From Callipepla californica brunnescens (Eukaryota; Chordata; Aves; Galliformes; Odontophoridae), in contig JALIRH010000008.1 of the NCBI GenBank assembly GCA_023055505.1, forward strand, positions 3,534,001 to 3,598,000: DNA of 64,000 bases. The letters run 5' to 3'. Below are positions 21,415-34,483 of this stretch, piece by piece. Position numbers and translations under genes: made by a program. The first letter of the stretch is position 1, and the number at the start of each line of letters is the position of its first letter. The notes beneath the pieces are model-generated. The model saw only the letters and a program-made list of their open reading frames with translations. It had not been told where the DNA came from and did not search any database.

Positions 21415-24400
21415 ATCAGCCCTCACACACTTCAGGTTGGAGATCATCCAGTGTGTCTTTCATCTTGGGGTCTGTCTGAAGTGTGCAAAGTGAGCTGTGA
21501 ATGCAGGTTCTTGGGTCGATCAGCCTTTCCCTCTGCTCCCTCTGTCCCTTTCTTGGACCCAAAGATAGATGTGCTGCCCCTAGATTTCTAATGACACATT
21601 TAAGAATTGTCTCGGCAGCTGGCACCTTTTCAGGAGCTTGACACCTCTGAGAAGCAAGTACCAAGGAAATTCAGGAGTTAAGACATATATCTGTCCTGAG
21701 AGATGAGAGCAAACTGCAGTTATGTTACCCTAAGCAAGTGCTTAGCAGAGATTTTCCGTCTCTCCTTGATTTAATTCATGCTGTTTTCCTCGAAAGTATC
21801 AACAGAAGTGGAATCTGAATCCACCTCCAGGTTTTAAAGCCTTTTGATGTGTTGACATGTAAAGCGGACACTTTGCTCTCTGGAGTCCCTACAGAGTAGA
21901 CCCAATGCTCATAACAGACCGACTTCGAAAGGTGCCTAAGGCAGGATCCCAGGGTGCAGCCCCAGTCAGACCCACTGCTGTACATTAGTCCCCTGAAGCT
22001 GCCCACATACTTTGAAATAAACCTACAAATGTTTTGGTCTGCTGACAGACACCAGGCTTTGCACAAATATATGAGCATGCATAGATATAAATGAAATCTG
22101 GGCAGCTATTGGAGCACGTACGATTTATCCCTTGCTGGGGGAATAATACTTGACTGGATGAAAGTCAGTTGCTCCATCCAAGTCGATCACTCAGGCTCTT
22201 CGACATATCTTCTGCCATCAGCAGCTTGTTCACTCATCTGAGGACCTGACAGGTTGCTCTCCAGAGGTACCTGTACTACAGCCCTAGCCAAGACATCTCT
22301 GACCAGACACCAGCTGCTAGATGGGCTAAAATTAAGCGAGATGAATATCACTCTAATCTTGCGTTAAGTATAATGGAGCTCCAAACCTATTTACAAGATT
22401 GTCCTTCTGGTGTCCGTCCGCCTCCTGTTTGGAAGTTGTGACCCCAGATGTACTCACATCCAAGAGCAGACTCTTCTGGTTTACTGCTGCAACCAATTTA
22501 TGACCCTTACTCGTAGATAGGAACTGTGATTAAAATGTGTCCAAATCTGGAGCTGCTGTATTCACATAGATCTACATTTAAAGCTGAGGTCACTCAAATC
22601 AGGGTTTCAAAGGCACTTCTCCACTTTTCTTTACCAGTCAAGACAGTGTTTTCGTTTGACCTTCCTGAAACATCTTAATGACTGAAACAATCCATATTAA
22701 CTGAGATTGAAATGTTTCATTTCCACACTGCTGCTCCAATTCCTGCATGATACAATACGAATAGAATGCAGCAATTTTACAAATGGTTTCAATAATGTCC
22801 CACAAAAGTATGCCAAAAAATCAATCTCTGAACAGAGGTTTCCTCCCTGAGAAAATATCCCTGCTGCTGTAATGCCAGGCTGCGTCAGGAGGATGAGTTT
22901 AGAGGACACTCTACAAACCCTAGGGGATTGGTAGCATTCAGGTTGTGTGCCTGAATGGTGGGAATGAGCCCCTGAGCCATGCTCTGCCCTTGCAGCATGT
23001 GTACAAGAGTCTTGGTGCTTCACAGCAGCTCCTGGTGCCATCACAGCACTGACAATGATCCTATATTAAATGTTTATGTATTCCTTTAAATTCAAGCCAC
23101 AAATGCATGGCTTGCAGGACAGGTGTGCAGTCTCCTTTAAGAGGCCAGCGGATGGCAATGTGAAGAGCAAAGACATCCTGGGCACCCAGGCCTCCTGTGG
23201 ATAGGGTGACAGGTTCTCTTTCCACTTAAACACAAGCTTTTAATCGCTGTTATTTCCAGCCTAACCTTTCCATCGCCATTAAGCAGCACGTGACCACACG
23301 TGGCCCAGATGTGATGGAATATTGAAGGCTTTTGCACATGGCTGTTATTGATACCACTTTATGTCTGCAGGTAGGAAGGTACTCTCTTTTAGCCCTCTTG
23401 TCTTGTGTGCTAGTTACCAGATGGGAATCATACTATTTTATATCCATTTTCCAGAAATTGCAGCCTTTGGAGCAGGTATCCGCCTCCCAGAGGCCAGCAC
23501 TGTGCAAAAAGCTGCACCAGCCTCAGCAGGGGAAGAGTGAGATGGTTTCCAGGCTGCTGCTTTCCCTTAAATCTTTTTCTCTGCCTAACTTTCCCTCTTG
23601 TCCTCTGCAAAAAAACTCATGCCACCTTCTGGAAGAATCTGCAATTGCTGAAGTGCAGTTGCTGCCTGCCAAAGGGAAATGCTTGGAGCCCCAGGAGCCT
23701 GCTGACAGCCCTCCAGGTCTGGGAGCAGCTAGGAGCTTACACAGATTCTGCCCTGGATCCAGGTGGACTGGATCCAGCCCTTATCACACTCATCAGGCAC
23801 TGGGGCTGTGTCTTCTCACAGCTGCTGATCTCTCCCCATGTCTGTCTAATTCAGCAGGTTAACTTGTTTGGTCTGGGACAACTACATCTAACACTGGCTT
23901 TGTTTCAGCTGCTGTTTTACCTGGGATAATCCCCTCAGCCTCCAGTGCTCTGCCTGGGTGCATCATCTCAGCCCACCAAGACTCCCATATCTTTCCACTC
24001 AGTTTTATTTACCAGCTTCAGACAGCAAAATCCTAAGGCATGCTATCTAAATACACTACTGCCTTGTGGGTTGCAGACACAGGAAGTGCTGAGGTCAGGG
24101 AGTTATGCTAGATAACAACACAATTCATCTGGATTTTTACTGTAATAATTATGTCAAAGCTCTGCAGAATCTCTAACGTATTTATCACAAGTTGTTGCTC
24201 CGTGTAGGTAAGGATATACAAATCTGAGGAATGTGGTCCCTAGAGGTATTCAGTGTTTGTACAAATAGGCTGAATTAGCCACGTATTTATACCTATATGT
24301 ATGCATATGCATGCACTGCTTAAAGTGGGAGATTGGCCAAGGGCAGCCAAGCAAGCAGGGAGGGGAGACGTCCAGCCACAAATGATGCTGTTTGGCCCGC

Positions 24401-27060
24401 GTGAGCACAATCTGTCCAGCAGCATGCTACATCCATCCCCCTCGCCTCTGCAGCTTCTTCCATCAGTACTCGAAGAACGGCCTTTCATGGGTAACAAACA
24501 TCTTCAATTTCTTCTGTAGTCCAAGGGTTATTACGTTTCATTGATTTCATGGGTGGCATTTCTCTGTTAAATCCTTTTGTCGCTTAAGATTGCCCTATCT
24601 TTAAGCGGTTCCTCTGAACAGGTTCCACTTTACAGGTTTCTTCCCACTTAGATGATAGTAATTGTTTCTTCTTTTTCCGAGTCAGTTTCCCAGCCCATGC
24701 TGTGCTGTTTGGATTGCTCCTACAGAGTACTGGCCATCCACATGATGAAAGAGGGGACTGATGAAACATCTTCCATGGACCTTGGTCCTTACTTGCTAGA
24801 CCTGCTAATTCAACTGAACCTCTGTTCTGTCCCAGATTCCCCAGCATTTTCTTCTGTAACTTAATTCACTGGAAGTTTCACTGCCAGTACCAAAATAGGT
24901 AGAATGCAAGAGGAGCCTATAATGTTTTCTGCAGTGCTTCTTATGCTTGCAAGGACTGCAGGAGCTGACTTGTGAGCTCTTTGTATTTAAGTGGAATCAG
25001 CCCATGCCTTTTAGAGTTAATGTGAGAAGGAAAACCGAAGCAAGCACTCAGGCACAGCATGGTTGCAACCATATTCGCAACATCTTATGTGCACCAGAGA
25101 CTCTGTTCTTCCTAAGTGGGCATTTCTGCACAGCCTCATGGTAAACTGAGTCTTTATATCAATTCCGAGAAGAGCTGAGCTGAAAATAATCCATTCAGTG
25201 CCTTTTTTGGGAGTGTAGTATTGGCAGGGATGTCTGTAAGGATGCTGTGGGAGGTGACAGAGGGACTTCTGCGCTGCTGGTCCAGCTCACACGAATGCAG
25301 CTGGGGCTGTTTCTGGATGCTAACACTTGTTTAGCACTGCAGCCTCTGCTTCTTTGATCTGATGTCTTCAAGCACCAGGGAACACTGCAGGACTGAGCAG
25401 TGACCAAGCTAGACATGGCCTCATCAGCACCCATCACCCTGCATCCCCCGATACCTCCCAGGAATAGCAGCCCCCTGTCCTTAACTCTCAGGGGCATGGC
25501 AATGTTGGGTCAAAGTGTCCTCATGCAGAGAGAGGGGAAAGGGAATCAGAAGAGCAGGATCAAAGGGGACATTGTCCTGTCTCAGAGTGTGTCATCCTGC
25601 AGAAGAAATAGGGGCGATGACTGGGTTGTGTATCTGTGGAGGATCCCCATCATGCTTTGAAGGAAAATATCAGCCCATATCTTGTGCATCCTGGCCAAGG
25701 AGACAGCTCATCATTGCATGTCTCATGGGCATGGCCATGTGTTTTATCTCCAAACACTTTGTAAAGATCACACATGGGCTAAAACTGACTGCAACGGTCA
25801 GCGGAGTCCTTTCCCTTGTAGAAGTATTGATGGCTTTTTCATCTAGTGCCTTGCTGCATCAGCCCTTCTGAAGATCCCCCTGTGATGAGCATTGAAATAA
25901 CTCCCATCTCTGTGCAGCCTTCAAACTCTGCTCTTTAATCACATGAGCCTCATTTGCCTTCAAAGGAGAGCACAGCAAGCTCAGCCCATGGGACGAGGGT
26001 TGTGGGGTGGCCAAGGGCTTGAAGGGATGCTCAAAGGACTTGTAAAGCAAAGCAGTGGTCTGGTGTGCCAGGCCCTCCAAACACCTATCCCACAGAGTAG
26101 ATCCAGCCACAATTAAAACCGTATCTGTTTGCTTTCTCAAGATTGATTGCACATTTAATCAGTCGCTGTTTGTATATAGGGTATCACCGAAAGGGAGAGA
26201 TAATAAAGAAATCATTCTTTTAAAGGAGTAACTGCATTGCAGATCAATTTCTTCAAAACCTTCATGTGCGGAGAAATCCTATGGGATGAATATTTCATAA
26301 GGGGAATAACACTATTAAATTAATAAAAACTCTGCATGCCTAGTTATGAACTACAATGGCTGCTGAAGTTGTTAGGAAAAGAAAATCTCCCTGTTCATAC
26401 TTTGTATGTCAGTTTATGACAGAGTCATAGCTGGACCCTGTGGGAAATGGAAGAAGAAAACGGGCCATTTTGATGTGAGGAATTTTCAGGGGGTAATAAG
26501 AGGTGTGTGGACAAGACTGCCCACTGAGACCAGGCACTGGTGAGGTGTCTCAATTGGGAGGATGCATATGCTGACACTGATGATGCCGATTGCTTCTTAC
26601 TGCCCACATCGGGCTGCAGGAGGATGACACAAGCAGTAAGAGTGACATGGAATGCTGGTTGGGTAAGGTGCATAAGTGATATCTCCACGAAAGCCTTCAT
26701 CCCACAGCATCGTAGGGATTCATCTGGAGTAGGAGGACACCAATATGAGCAGGAGGTACTTCAGTCTGTGTCCTCATCCCTCTCTGTGACAGAGAAGAGC
26801 CTTCCTCCTACCCCCTCCAAATCCCATCCTTGTTGTAACCTCTCTCTCCATTCCCATTCTTAGCCCCTACCTTTCCCTTTCCAGGGCAAGACCCCTTGAA
26901 ATCTTCCAGCCCACTCCATGTCTTCCCCCTTCCTACCCAGCCCACAAAGCCCATTCCCTTTGGCCAGCCCCAGCTCATTGACAAGTCAGCATCTGCTCCT
27001 CTCCTCCCAGACTTCAGGGGAGGAACCTGTCAGCTCTTGCCTGGCAAAGACAGAGGAGGC
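21415..27060. other. long non-coding stretch, no gene or repeat family recognised
   Basis: 5.6 kb without an identifiable mobile element or domain. The longest plus frame (23332-23862, 176 codons) lies in moderately G+C-rich sequence, has an alternative open phase beside it and resembles no known protein. A pyrimidine-rich segment (about 26790-27000, CCTCC/TTCCC type) has low complexity. 22080-22690 is free of frames and unremarkable. Confidence 0.45.
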
Positions 27061-30000
27061 TAGAAACCACCACCATATCAATCTTCCTCTTTGAAATTTC
27101 TTCTTTTTTTTTAACTTTTTTCTTTTTCTGAGTAGTGCCAAATAAAAATAGAACCAAAATACGTATCAACATTTTCTACTCGTTGCTGATTTGTCTACTT
27201 CGGCATTATTTTCTTCAGCAGGGACGAGGGTGAGGCACACAAAGAGGACAGAGGCATGGGATAAATAAGTAAGAATGTAAAATTGGGTGTTTTGATTTTT
27301 TTTTTTAATGTTAACCAGATAATGTATTCATAATCTTCCCTGCTTACGACAAAAAAAATGAGTGCTTGCCTTTTGAAGCCCTCATCTGGCAGAGAGAGAT
27401 AGCAGATTTCTAAGAGCATTTTTTATGCTCCTTTGATGACTGTGAGGAAAAAAAAAATATTCAGAGAGCCGAAATGACATTTTTCTATAAATTTCACACA
27501 GCTCTGCAGGCATGTAGGCATGGAGGCATTCATTAAGATTAGTTGGAATTACTTAAGCACCGTGAATTTTCTCCATCAAGTTGGTAACTGGAACACTGCG
27601 GATTAGTTATTGATCAGCTGCCATTAATACTTGGGGCTCTTTCCATGCTTGTTGTTGGGCTTTTTGTTGATTCTCCCCCCCTCTCTTGTGTGAGCCGAAT
27701 CTGTGAAATTCGCAAATTAAACAGGCGCTCTTCAGTCTCTCCTTTGTTTCGGCGCACACAAAAAAAGGAGAACAGAAAGAAAGAACCCCTTTGTTACTGC
27801 AAATCTGTATCTACTCTGCCTCACTGCTTCCCTGCTCTGCTCCCCATTGCAGAGTGGCACATCTCAGACTTCGGGCTGCTTTTGCAGCTGGTGCCACGTC
27901 CCTTTCCAGCAGTGCCCATGGGACCCGTGGGCTGTGAGCACTTCGGTCCAATCCGAAGGGATTTGGGAAGCATCAGGGTGTGAGCTCCTGGTTTGCGTCC
28001 TGGAAGGAGGGCTGGTGAATGTCATGCTGACCCATGTGGTTGGTTGCTGGAGACAACGGGGACTCCATTCTCAACGTCGTTCATACAGAGGAATGTGGCA
28101 GTGAGTGATGCTGCATTGCAGAGTTGTACAGGTCTCTGCTCACCATCCATTGCCAGGGGCTCAGACCAGGAGCTTCCAGCTCCCAGCTCACTCTCTTTGC
28201 TGGAATCAAAAAGTACGCCCTTTGAAATGTTTGATTCCATGTTGGATATCCGAGCCCCCATCCACCTCCCTGACTCTTTTACCTTGTTCTTTATCACTGT
28301 TTCCCACTGAAAACCTCATGGTTTTTAACAATGCTCATAGCAAACACATCCAAAGAACTGGGCCCTTCCAAGCCCAATTTCAGCCAGCTGGACTGCAAGC
28401 AATCAAATAACTGAGAGCATCAGTGTTGTCACCACTTGTAACATCAGTGGGACTTACCCTACCACCCCAGCTGTCTAACTATGGCTCCCAAAGGAGCTCG
28501 CTCCCCTCCCATGCCCTGTTCACATCTCCCAGTGCAGCACTGCCCTTCTGCATAGAAGCAGCATGTTTCCTGAGCATCCTCATTGGGATGGATGCTGCTG
28601 TTACTGGGTGGATCCTGGACTCCAGACTCTGATTTCTACCCGGCTGTTCAGTCCTCAGTGGCCATACCACAAAACACAAGACATTTCCACCTGAGCCAGG
28701 AGGAGGAGGCATTCCCACACAGTCAGGCAGCTGAAAACTTATTAAATTCACTGCAGGATATGCCCCAGAGGAGTTCCACTTGGCTGAACCTAATCTCCAA
28801 CCACAGCCCCTGAGTAAATCTCCAGTCCCAGTAGGAACCACACACTGGGCTAGTTCTGGCTATTTGTGCGGGCACACTGAGTTCTGCACGGCTCCTGTCA
28901 CCTTCACCTTTTCCTTCTCTTTGCCAAAAAATCCTCTGCACAAAGGGCCCTGAAGAGGATTTGCCACATTTCTGTTCAGAACATCTGTTCCCAGGCAGGT
29001 TCCTAAATAAATGACCGTGGATGGCTTTGCAAACAAACAGCATACAAAGGAGCACCAGGAAGAAATGAAGCTTCTTTCCCCTGCAGGCAGCTTCGAAACT
29101 TTTGTGTTCTTCCTTTAACTGCTCTTCCATGAAGGTCTCTCAAGCCACTAGGAGGAGTCTGGGATCACCTGGCCACCTTAAGGCCCCTTGGGCTGCCCTG
29201 CCTTGAGCTCTGAGGTGCAACTTTCCACCTGGGAAACAGGCTGCAGACAGCCTCTATTGGACAGACAGAGGTTTCAGTGGATTCATTTAGATGTTCTTGT
29301 CTTTAAAATTCAGGGTAAAATTCAGGAAACAGCAAACAAATGCTACGTGCTAGAGCAGGATGAGAACAGGAATTGTTTCCTCACTAAGCACAAAGCTTAG
29401 AGGTGATTCGTCTGTTCTCAGGATAATTTATGTCTGCTCTGATACAAAGCCAACAACAGTGTCTTTCCCAAGTTTGAGCCATGTGAGCTGAGAGGAAGAC
29501 AGGGCACTACAGGCACCACATCTGCACTGGGGAAAGTCAGGTTCAACCCAACCTGTGACTTTCTAGGCACCAACTAGCACAATCTATGAAGCATCCTGTG
29601 TGTGCTTCTCTGCTTAGGCCCTTGAAACCGAGACCTCTCATTGTTCTATTCCCTGCAGCACACTGGGAGGCTCCAGGGGCTGCTGCAGTTCCCCCTTCAT
29701 CCATACCTGTGGTGCCTAAATGCCATTCCCCACAGCAGAAGCAGGAGCAGAGCCTTTATAAACATCCAGGCAGCTTTTCACCAGCATCCTGCGGCCGGCA
29801 GAGAGCCACAAGAATTTTATAGGCTTCAACCCTATGTGCCTTATCAACTCTAATGAACCCGTGGTCCTCATCTGGAGCCGGCTGCTCACTGGAATTGGCC
29901 ACCAGGGACAGCCATCGAGGGGGGAACATGGTGTTGGACGTGGAAGCCGGCCTTGGGTTTTGCTGTCTGGCAACGCACCAGTTCACAGGGCTGGTAGGAA

Positions 30001-30583
30001 AGCTCTTAATTATCTCTCCTTTGGGATGTATAAAGTCTGGTGGAATGTCTTGCTTGGGATGTCTGCTCCTTTCCTTCACAATCGCTGGTTCATGTGATAT
30101 TTCTCCCAGGGGATGCTAAGCCCCGGCTGGCCTGGAGTTATGCACCACTCCAGTTCCAGTTCTCTGGGGATGTTTCACCTGATGGATGTCCTTACATCCT
30201 ACCAGGGACCATTTAGAAGCCAGGAAAAATAATTTCTTTTCTACTTGTTTTTCAGATTTTCTGTTTTCCTTACCCTCTCTTTCCCAAGGCATCCCGAAAT
30301 ACTTCTCTGCTTTTGCACAGACGCTGCACAACTCGAGGGCGCAGGCATCACCCTAATAGAAAGTGATGTCAAGTGAGCAGTGCAGAGCACCAGGAATGAC
30401 CTCGTGTTTGCATTCCTAGCTGGGTCAGTTTTAAACAAAGAAATGCTATTTCTGAAAGGCTGAGCAATGAAAACATGGAAATGAAATGGCAAGGTATTTC
30501 CTAAGGGAACCATGCCACAGGAAGAAAATCCTGAAACGATACTTTTTGCACATTCATAATCCATCCCTACCTTTCCCCTCACC
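27061..30583. other. non-coding stretch, minor local repeats
   Basis: T-runs lie near 27100-27127 and 27297-27305. A small perfect hairpin (GAGCAT at 27414-27419, T5 loop, ATGCTC at 27425-27430) and an 11-bp tandem repeat TAAAATTCAGG (29304-29314 and 29316-29326) are present. Frames between 27645 and 30120 overlap on both strands and match nothing known. Confidence 0.45.
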
Positions 30584-30614
30584 TTTTCTTTCTTTCTTTC
30601 TTTTTCTTTTTTTC
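30584..30614 (+). repeat. (TTTC)n pyrimidine microsatellite
   Basis: A CTTTCTTTCTTTC run continues into longer T-runs for about 30 bases and ends in CAG at 30614-30616. It therefore also forms a pseudo- or genuine polypyrimidine tract for a 3' splice site (see the next candidate). Confidence 0.85.
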
Positions 30615-30616
30615 AG

Positions 30617-30822
30617 TGAAGAAAGCAGTTCATATAGTGTATTTCGTTTCTTTAAAAAGCCTTTATTTGGAGGAGGATGGGAAAGCAAAAAATAATACTT
30701 CGTTGAAAGCATTTCTGCTAGCTCTTGATTCAACACTTTCAGCAAAGTTAATGGAGACATTGTTGAGACACCTTTGGAAGATGCTCCGTGGCCCTCGTGG
30801 GGTTTTGGAAGGGGTTAAATGA
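30617..30822 (+). other. weak terminal-exon candidate behind the (TTTC)n tract
   Basis: After CAG at 30614-30616 one phase is open for 67 codons to a TGA at about 30820-30822. The peptide (KKAVHIVYFVSLKSLYLEED... ending ...RGPRGVLEGVK) is leucine/lysine-rich, with no recognised domain. Because the acceptor is made of a microsatellite, coincidence is likely. An oppositely directed frame (30663-30926) covers much of it. Confidence 0.1.
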
Positions 30823-31439
30823 AGAACATATGACTGCAGGGCAACCCAACTCTCCTTTATGTGTTTGCTATGACTTGAGCCCTGCCACCACACCTCAGCT
30901 CCCTGCCACGTATTCTTATTGCTCATGCTTCTCCCCTTCCCAAAGCTTTAGTCTGGGATAAGGAAAGTTCCCAAAACAGTCACCTTTGGAGTGTTCCGGG
31001 CTACTACTCACCAAAGCAAAACACTTCCTCTTTGGGGCAAACAGCAAGGGGGCTAAAGGGAATATTTGGGACTTGGCAGAGGTCTTTAAGTTGCTCGGAA
31101 GAGACTGTGGCATCCCTGAGCAGCCCTCACATCTATAAGGAACATTTCAGGCTTGTAGCCAAAACAGCCTCATGTTTAAATGAAGGGCTTCTTGTTCTGG
31201 TGAAAGCCGTGAAATTGTCAGCTTTGGAGGCACCTGAATCCAAATCGAAAGCCTAAATTATTCAGCCATGGATAGTGAGAGCTGCAGCTGAGCTGTCTTC
31301 TCCCTCCTCCCTCCTTCAAAGCCTGGCTCCTTGTGCCCTTGGTGCTCACACAACTCTAGCAGAGCACAGGAGGAGTGGGCAGAGGCAAACATGCATGATG
31401 AGAGGTGGTATGTGCATTTTTACAGGTTGCATGGCTTCC
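30823..31439. other. non-coding stretch, nothing recognised
   Basis: Mixed sequence between the exon candidate and the next CR1 copy. No repeat family or domain was recognised. Confidence 0.5.
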
Positions 31440-31670
31440 TAGAACCACAGAATCACAGAACAGTTGGGTTGGAAGGGACCTTAAAGCCTATCTGGTTCCA
31501 ATCACTTTCCATGGGCTGGGACATCTTCAACTGGAGCAGGATTCCCAGGGCCCCATCCAGGCTGGCTTTGAACACATCCAGGGATGGGGCACACACAGCT
31601 TCTCTGAGAAGTCTGTCATAGCCCCTCAGTACCCTCATAATGAAGTATTTCCCAGTTTTCCTCATGAAAA
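31440..31670 (-). mobile_element. CR1 LINE 3' region fragment
   Basis: The plus strand reads AGAACCACAGAATCACAGAA, then CAGTTGGGTTGGAAGGGACC, a CCATGGGCTGGGACATCTTC segment, GGCTTTGAACACATCCAGGG and CCCTCATAATGAAGTATTTC. These blocks occur in the order of the CR1 3' region read in reverse complement. About 230 bases are recognisable and the 5' side is lost. Frames that cross it on either strand are by-products of the element. Confidence 0.9.
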
Positions 31671-32803
31671 ATGACTTCTTGAAGATCAGGGCATGGCTTT
31701 TCACTCTCAAAAATTCATGCTTTCTGTTATCTTCTGACTCTCAATCAGAATGAAATACGTGCCTGATTCTTTGACCACGTATTTTTTATCAGCAGAAGGC
31801 AAAATCCCACTCTGCACAGCATTTTCAGGTGTTCATTGGCCACATGAGGTTCCTATCAAAATGCTGAACAGCTGAATAACAAGCACTCTGACAAAAAACA
31901 AAGCCCTCTGCAAACAACCACCAAACAGTTCCAGACTTGCCAGATACATAGGTTTCTGCATTCACTTAACTTTCTGAAATAATTGGCATTAAAATATCTT
32001 TTTTTATTCTTTTCTTTTCTTTTTTGTCAGAAGGGGTCTGCAGATTGCTTGCAGTTTGATTGTCATTAGTTTCAATTCCTTTTCTCCTCCTAGGGCCATA
32101 TGCTTGGTTTGAAGATGTGGGAATATCTTAAGCACTGCCAATGAAATATTTAGGATTTCCTAAAGAGATTCTGAATAAATTTTCTCTAAAACATGCCCCC
32201 AAACAAGACAGCAGATGGGTTTCAGTGCCGGGGGAGACAGGCCTGAGAGCATGAAGCACCCTCATCTCCACCACGCCAACCTCTTGGCCACATCACAGAC
32301 GACAGCAGCAGCTCATGTGGGTACCTGACTCCCAAGATCTAGGGACCCCAAGCTCTGTTTCCAAGTGATTTTCTCCCCAGCAGCCTGAGAGTATGTTCTT
32401 TTCCCAAAGTACCCATGAAAACCACAGACTATCCACCAGTACCTCCAGTTCTGTGTGACTCTGCTTCCTGATTTACAGTAGTTGCATCCAGGTATGAAGT
32501 CATTGGAAATCTTGCTTCCTATTGCATCATCCTCAGGAGTTGCAGTGGAGGAGCATCTTCATCACTGCCTGATTGCTATTTGACAGCTCTGCTGCGAAGT
32601 GTTGTGTCTTTGAGTTGTGCAGCCCTTGGTCACCTGCAGTGGGACAGGACCAGGAGATGCACAGGATGGAGAAAGACCCAAGATGCTTGTGCATGGACGT
32701 GCAAACCTGTGGTGGGGTTCAGTTGCCCTATTTCCTCCAGAGCTAAAATAAAACTCCTTATAGAGGGGACCATGGGTTCTGCAGCCTGCTGCATCTAGCC
32801 TAA
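31671..32803. other. non-coding stretch, nothing recognised
   Basis: Mixed sequence between two CR1 copies, with T-rich runs near 32000-32022. A 72-codon plus frame at 32580-32798 shows no recognisable feature. Confidence 0.5.
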
Positions 32804-33012
32804 ATCATAGAATAAGGTTGGAAAGACCATTAATCTCACCTGGTCCAACCATCAACCCATGCCTGTGAGCACTCTAAACCGTGTCCCTCAGTGCCACATC
32901 TCCACACTTCTTGAACTCCTCTAGGGACCTCCCTGGGCAGGCTGTGCCAGTGCCTCACCATTCTTTCTGACAGGAAATTTTCCTAATACCCAACCTGAAA
33001 AAAAAGTTCTGT
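32804..33012 (-). mobile_element. CR1 LINE 3' region fragment
   Basis: The plus strand begins ATCATAGAATAAGGTTGGAA and continues with CACCTGGTCCAACCATCAAC, CAGTGCCACATCTCCACACT, TCTTGAACTCCTCTAGGGAC and GGCAGGCTGTGCCAGTGCCT. This is the reverse complement of a CR1 3' end, of the same general type as the copies at 6575 and 13047. Similarity ends near the A-run at 33000. Confidence 0.9.
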
Positions 33013-34413
33013 CCTATGTGTTCATGCCATCCACAGGAATGTCCGACTCACATCTTGAAGCCTGCCAAGTTTTCAGCCTCAACGAAATCTCCTGGCAATT
33101 ATTTCCAGCAGCGAACTGTGTGAAATAGAAGTATTTCCTTTCATCAGTTTTCGCTGTGCTGCCCTCGTTCCCAGCGCACGACAGCAGAAGTTCCCAATCT
33201 GCTTTCCCTGTTTCACAGAGCACTATGCATGCTTGCCTCCCCATGCACCGCCGTCCTGTGGAGGCTGCTGCATGTCGTCGGCAGGGAAATCTGCAAAGGC
33301 TGGGGACTGAAAGCACTCAGAGAATATCAAGCACACAGAAAAGCAAAGCAAATAACACTAGGGCAGTGGTTCTGATTGGCTTTTCCCTCTGTTGAGTTGG
33401 TGGAGCTCCTGGTCCCATGTTAGGTGCGTTGCCCCTGGGTCTCCTGGTGACCTTGCAGGCTCCTCTTCAGGCCAGTTCTCTCTCCCCCCACCTCCCTGCT
33501 TAGATCTGTCAAGTGTGTTTTACACATGCACCAGTGCAATTTCTCTCGCCATTTGTATTCCATCTGCCTTCAACAAATTCTGAAAACCTTGCCTGGGCTG
33601 CCTCATTTGTATGCACTTAATCTGGCTTTATCCTGTTTTATGGAGCGTCTTCTTTAAATTGATTCAGGCAAAAGCATAGCAGGGGCTTTGCATAGATTTC
33701 GCATGCATGACATTTCTGCACAGTTGGTCCCATTATACACCATCCTGAGCACACTCTGCCCATAAACACACCATATTAAACAAGAAGAAAATGAATCAAA
33801 ATAAAGAGAGCTATGGGAGGAGGAGGAGGGAGAGGAGGAGGAGGAAGAAAACTGACCACTGTCCGCTCCTCCAGCGTCATTGTGGGAGTTGTTTTCCAGT
33901 TTCATTCCCTGAGCATCCACTGACTTTATGTCCTCTGTTATTCAGGGCCAGGCCTTGCTCTGCTGACTCCACGGTGCAGGATCAGACCCTGTGAGGACTC
34001 AGGAAGAAACCAGAGCATCCCCAGAACTCATGGTGGTGTGGAGAAGACACCAGAAGCATCTCTTCGGCCACACCACCTCCACACCAGTAATAAACCCGTA
34101 ATCCTACAAAAACAGCAGGAATTTAGTTGTGCTGCCCTCTGTGATCATTGCCTGCCTGAACTGCCAGAATTATAGCTGAAAACGCTGTGCCTCTGCCTAG
34201 CATACATAAGTGCATGCTTTCTGTAGCTATGAAATCTAAGTAGGGGCAGGTGTGATCAGGTGAACACTGCTTATTCAGTGTGGCTAGGCAACAGCAAAAC
34301 GCATTATTCAATATTTTATTAGGGAGAATTAATATTTCTTTAAAGGTCTGCTAATGATTTAACAATATTATTGTTATGTTAAGGTTGGGGGAATTAGAGA
34401 AAGAGTACTTGTG
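33013..34413. other. non-coding stretch with a (GGA)n repeat
   Basis: Mixed sequence to about 34300, then A+T-rich and free of frames. The (GGA)n microsatellite is listed separately. No gene was recognised; frames opposite the GGA repeat encode serine runs and are artefacts of it. Confidence 0.45.
33815..33850 (+). repeat. (GGA)n microsatellite
   Basis: An interrupted GGAGGAGGAGGGAGAGGAGG array continues for about 36 bases. The minus strand reads as a serine-rich pseudo-peptide. Confidence 0.85.
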
Positions 34414-34483
34414 TTAATATGTCAACACATTAAAAACGCAGCTCCATTTAAGCAGACACTTAGGTTAATGTGTTACATATTAA
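34414..34483. repeat. imperfect inverted repeat of a self-palindromic A+T-rich unit
   Basis: The left arm TTAATATGTCAACACATTAA (34414-34433) and right arm TTAATGTGTTACATATTAA (34465-34483) are reverse complements apart from one missing base. Each arm is also close to a palindrome itself (TTAATRTGT...ACAYATTAA). The spacer is about 31 bases. It could be a cruciform or hairpin, a pair of dimeric transcription-factor sites, or the remains of a small inverted-repeat transposon. Confidence 0.7.

Noticed and set aside
23332..23862. 176-codon plus-strand frame
   Set aside because: No recognised family; a second plus phase is open over the same bases; no promoter, splice or polyadenylation context.
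27414..27430. GAGCAT-T5-ATGCTC hairpin
   Set aside because: A 6-bp stem is expected by chance many times in 64 kb; no U-tract or other context makes it a terminator or RNA element.
31331..31710. Overlapping frames on both strands
   Set aside because: They cross the CR1 fragment at 31440-31670, in several phases and directions at once.
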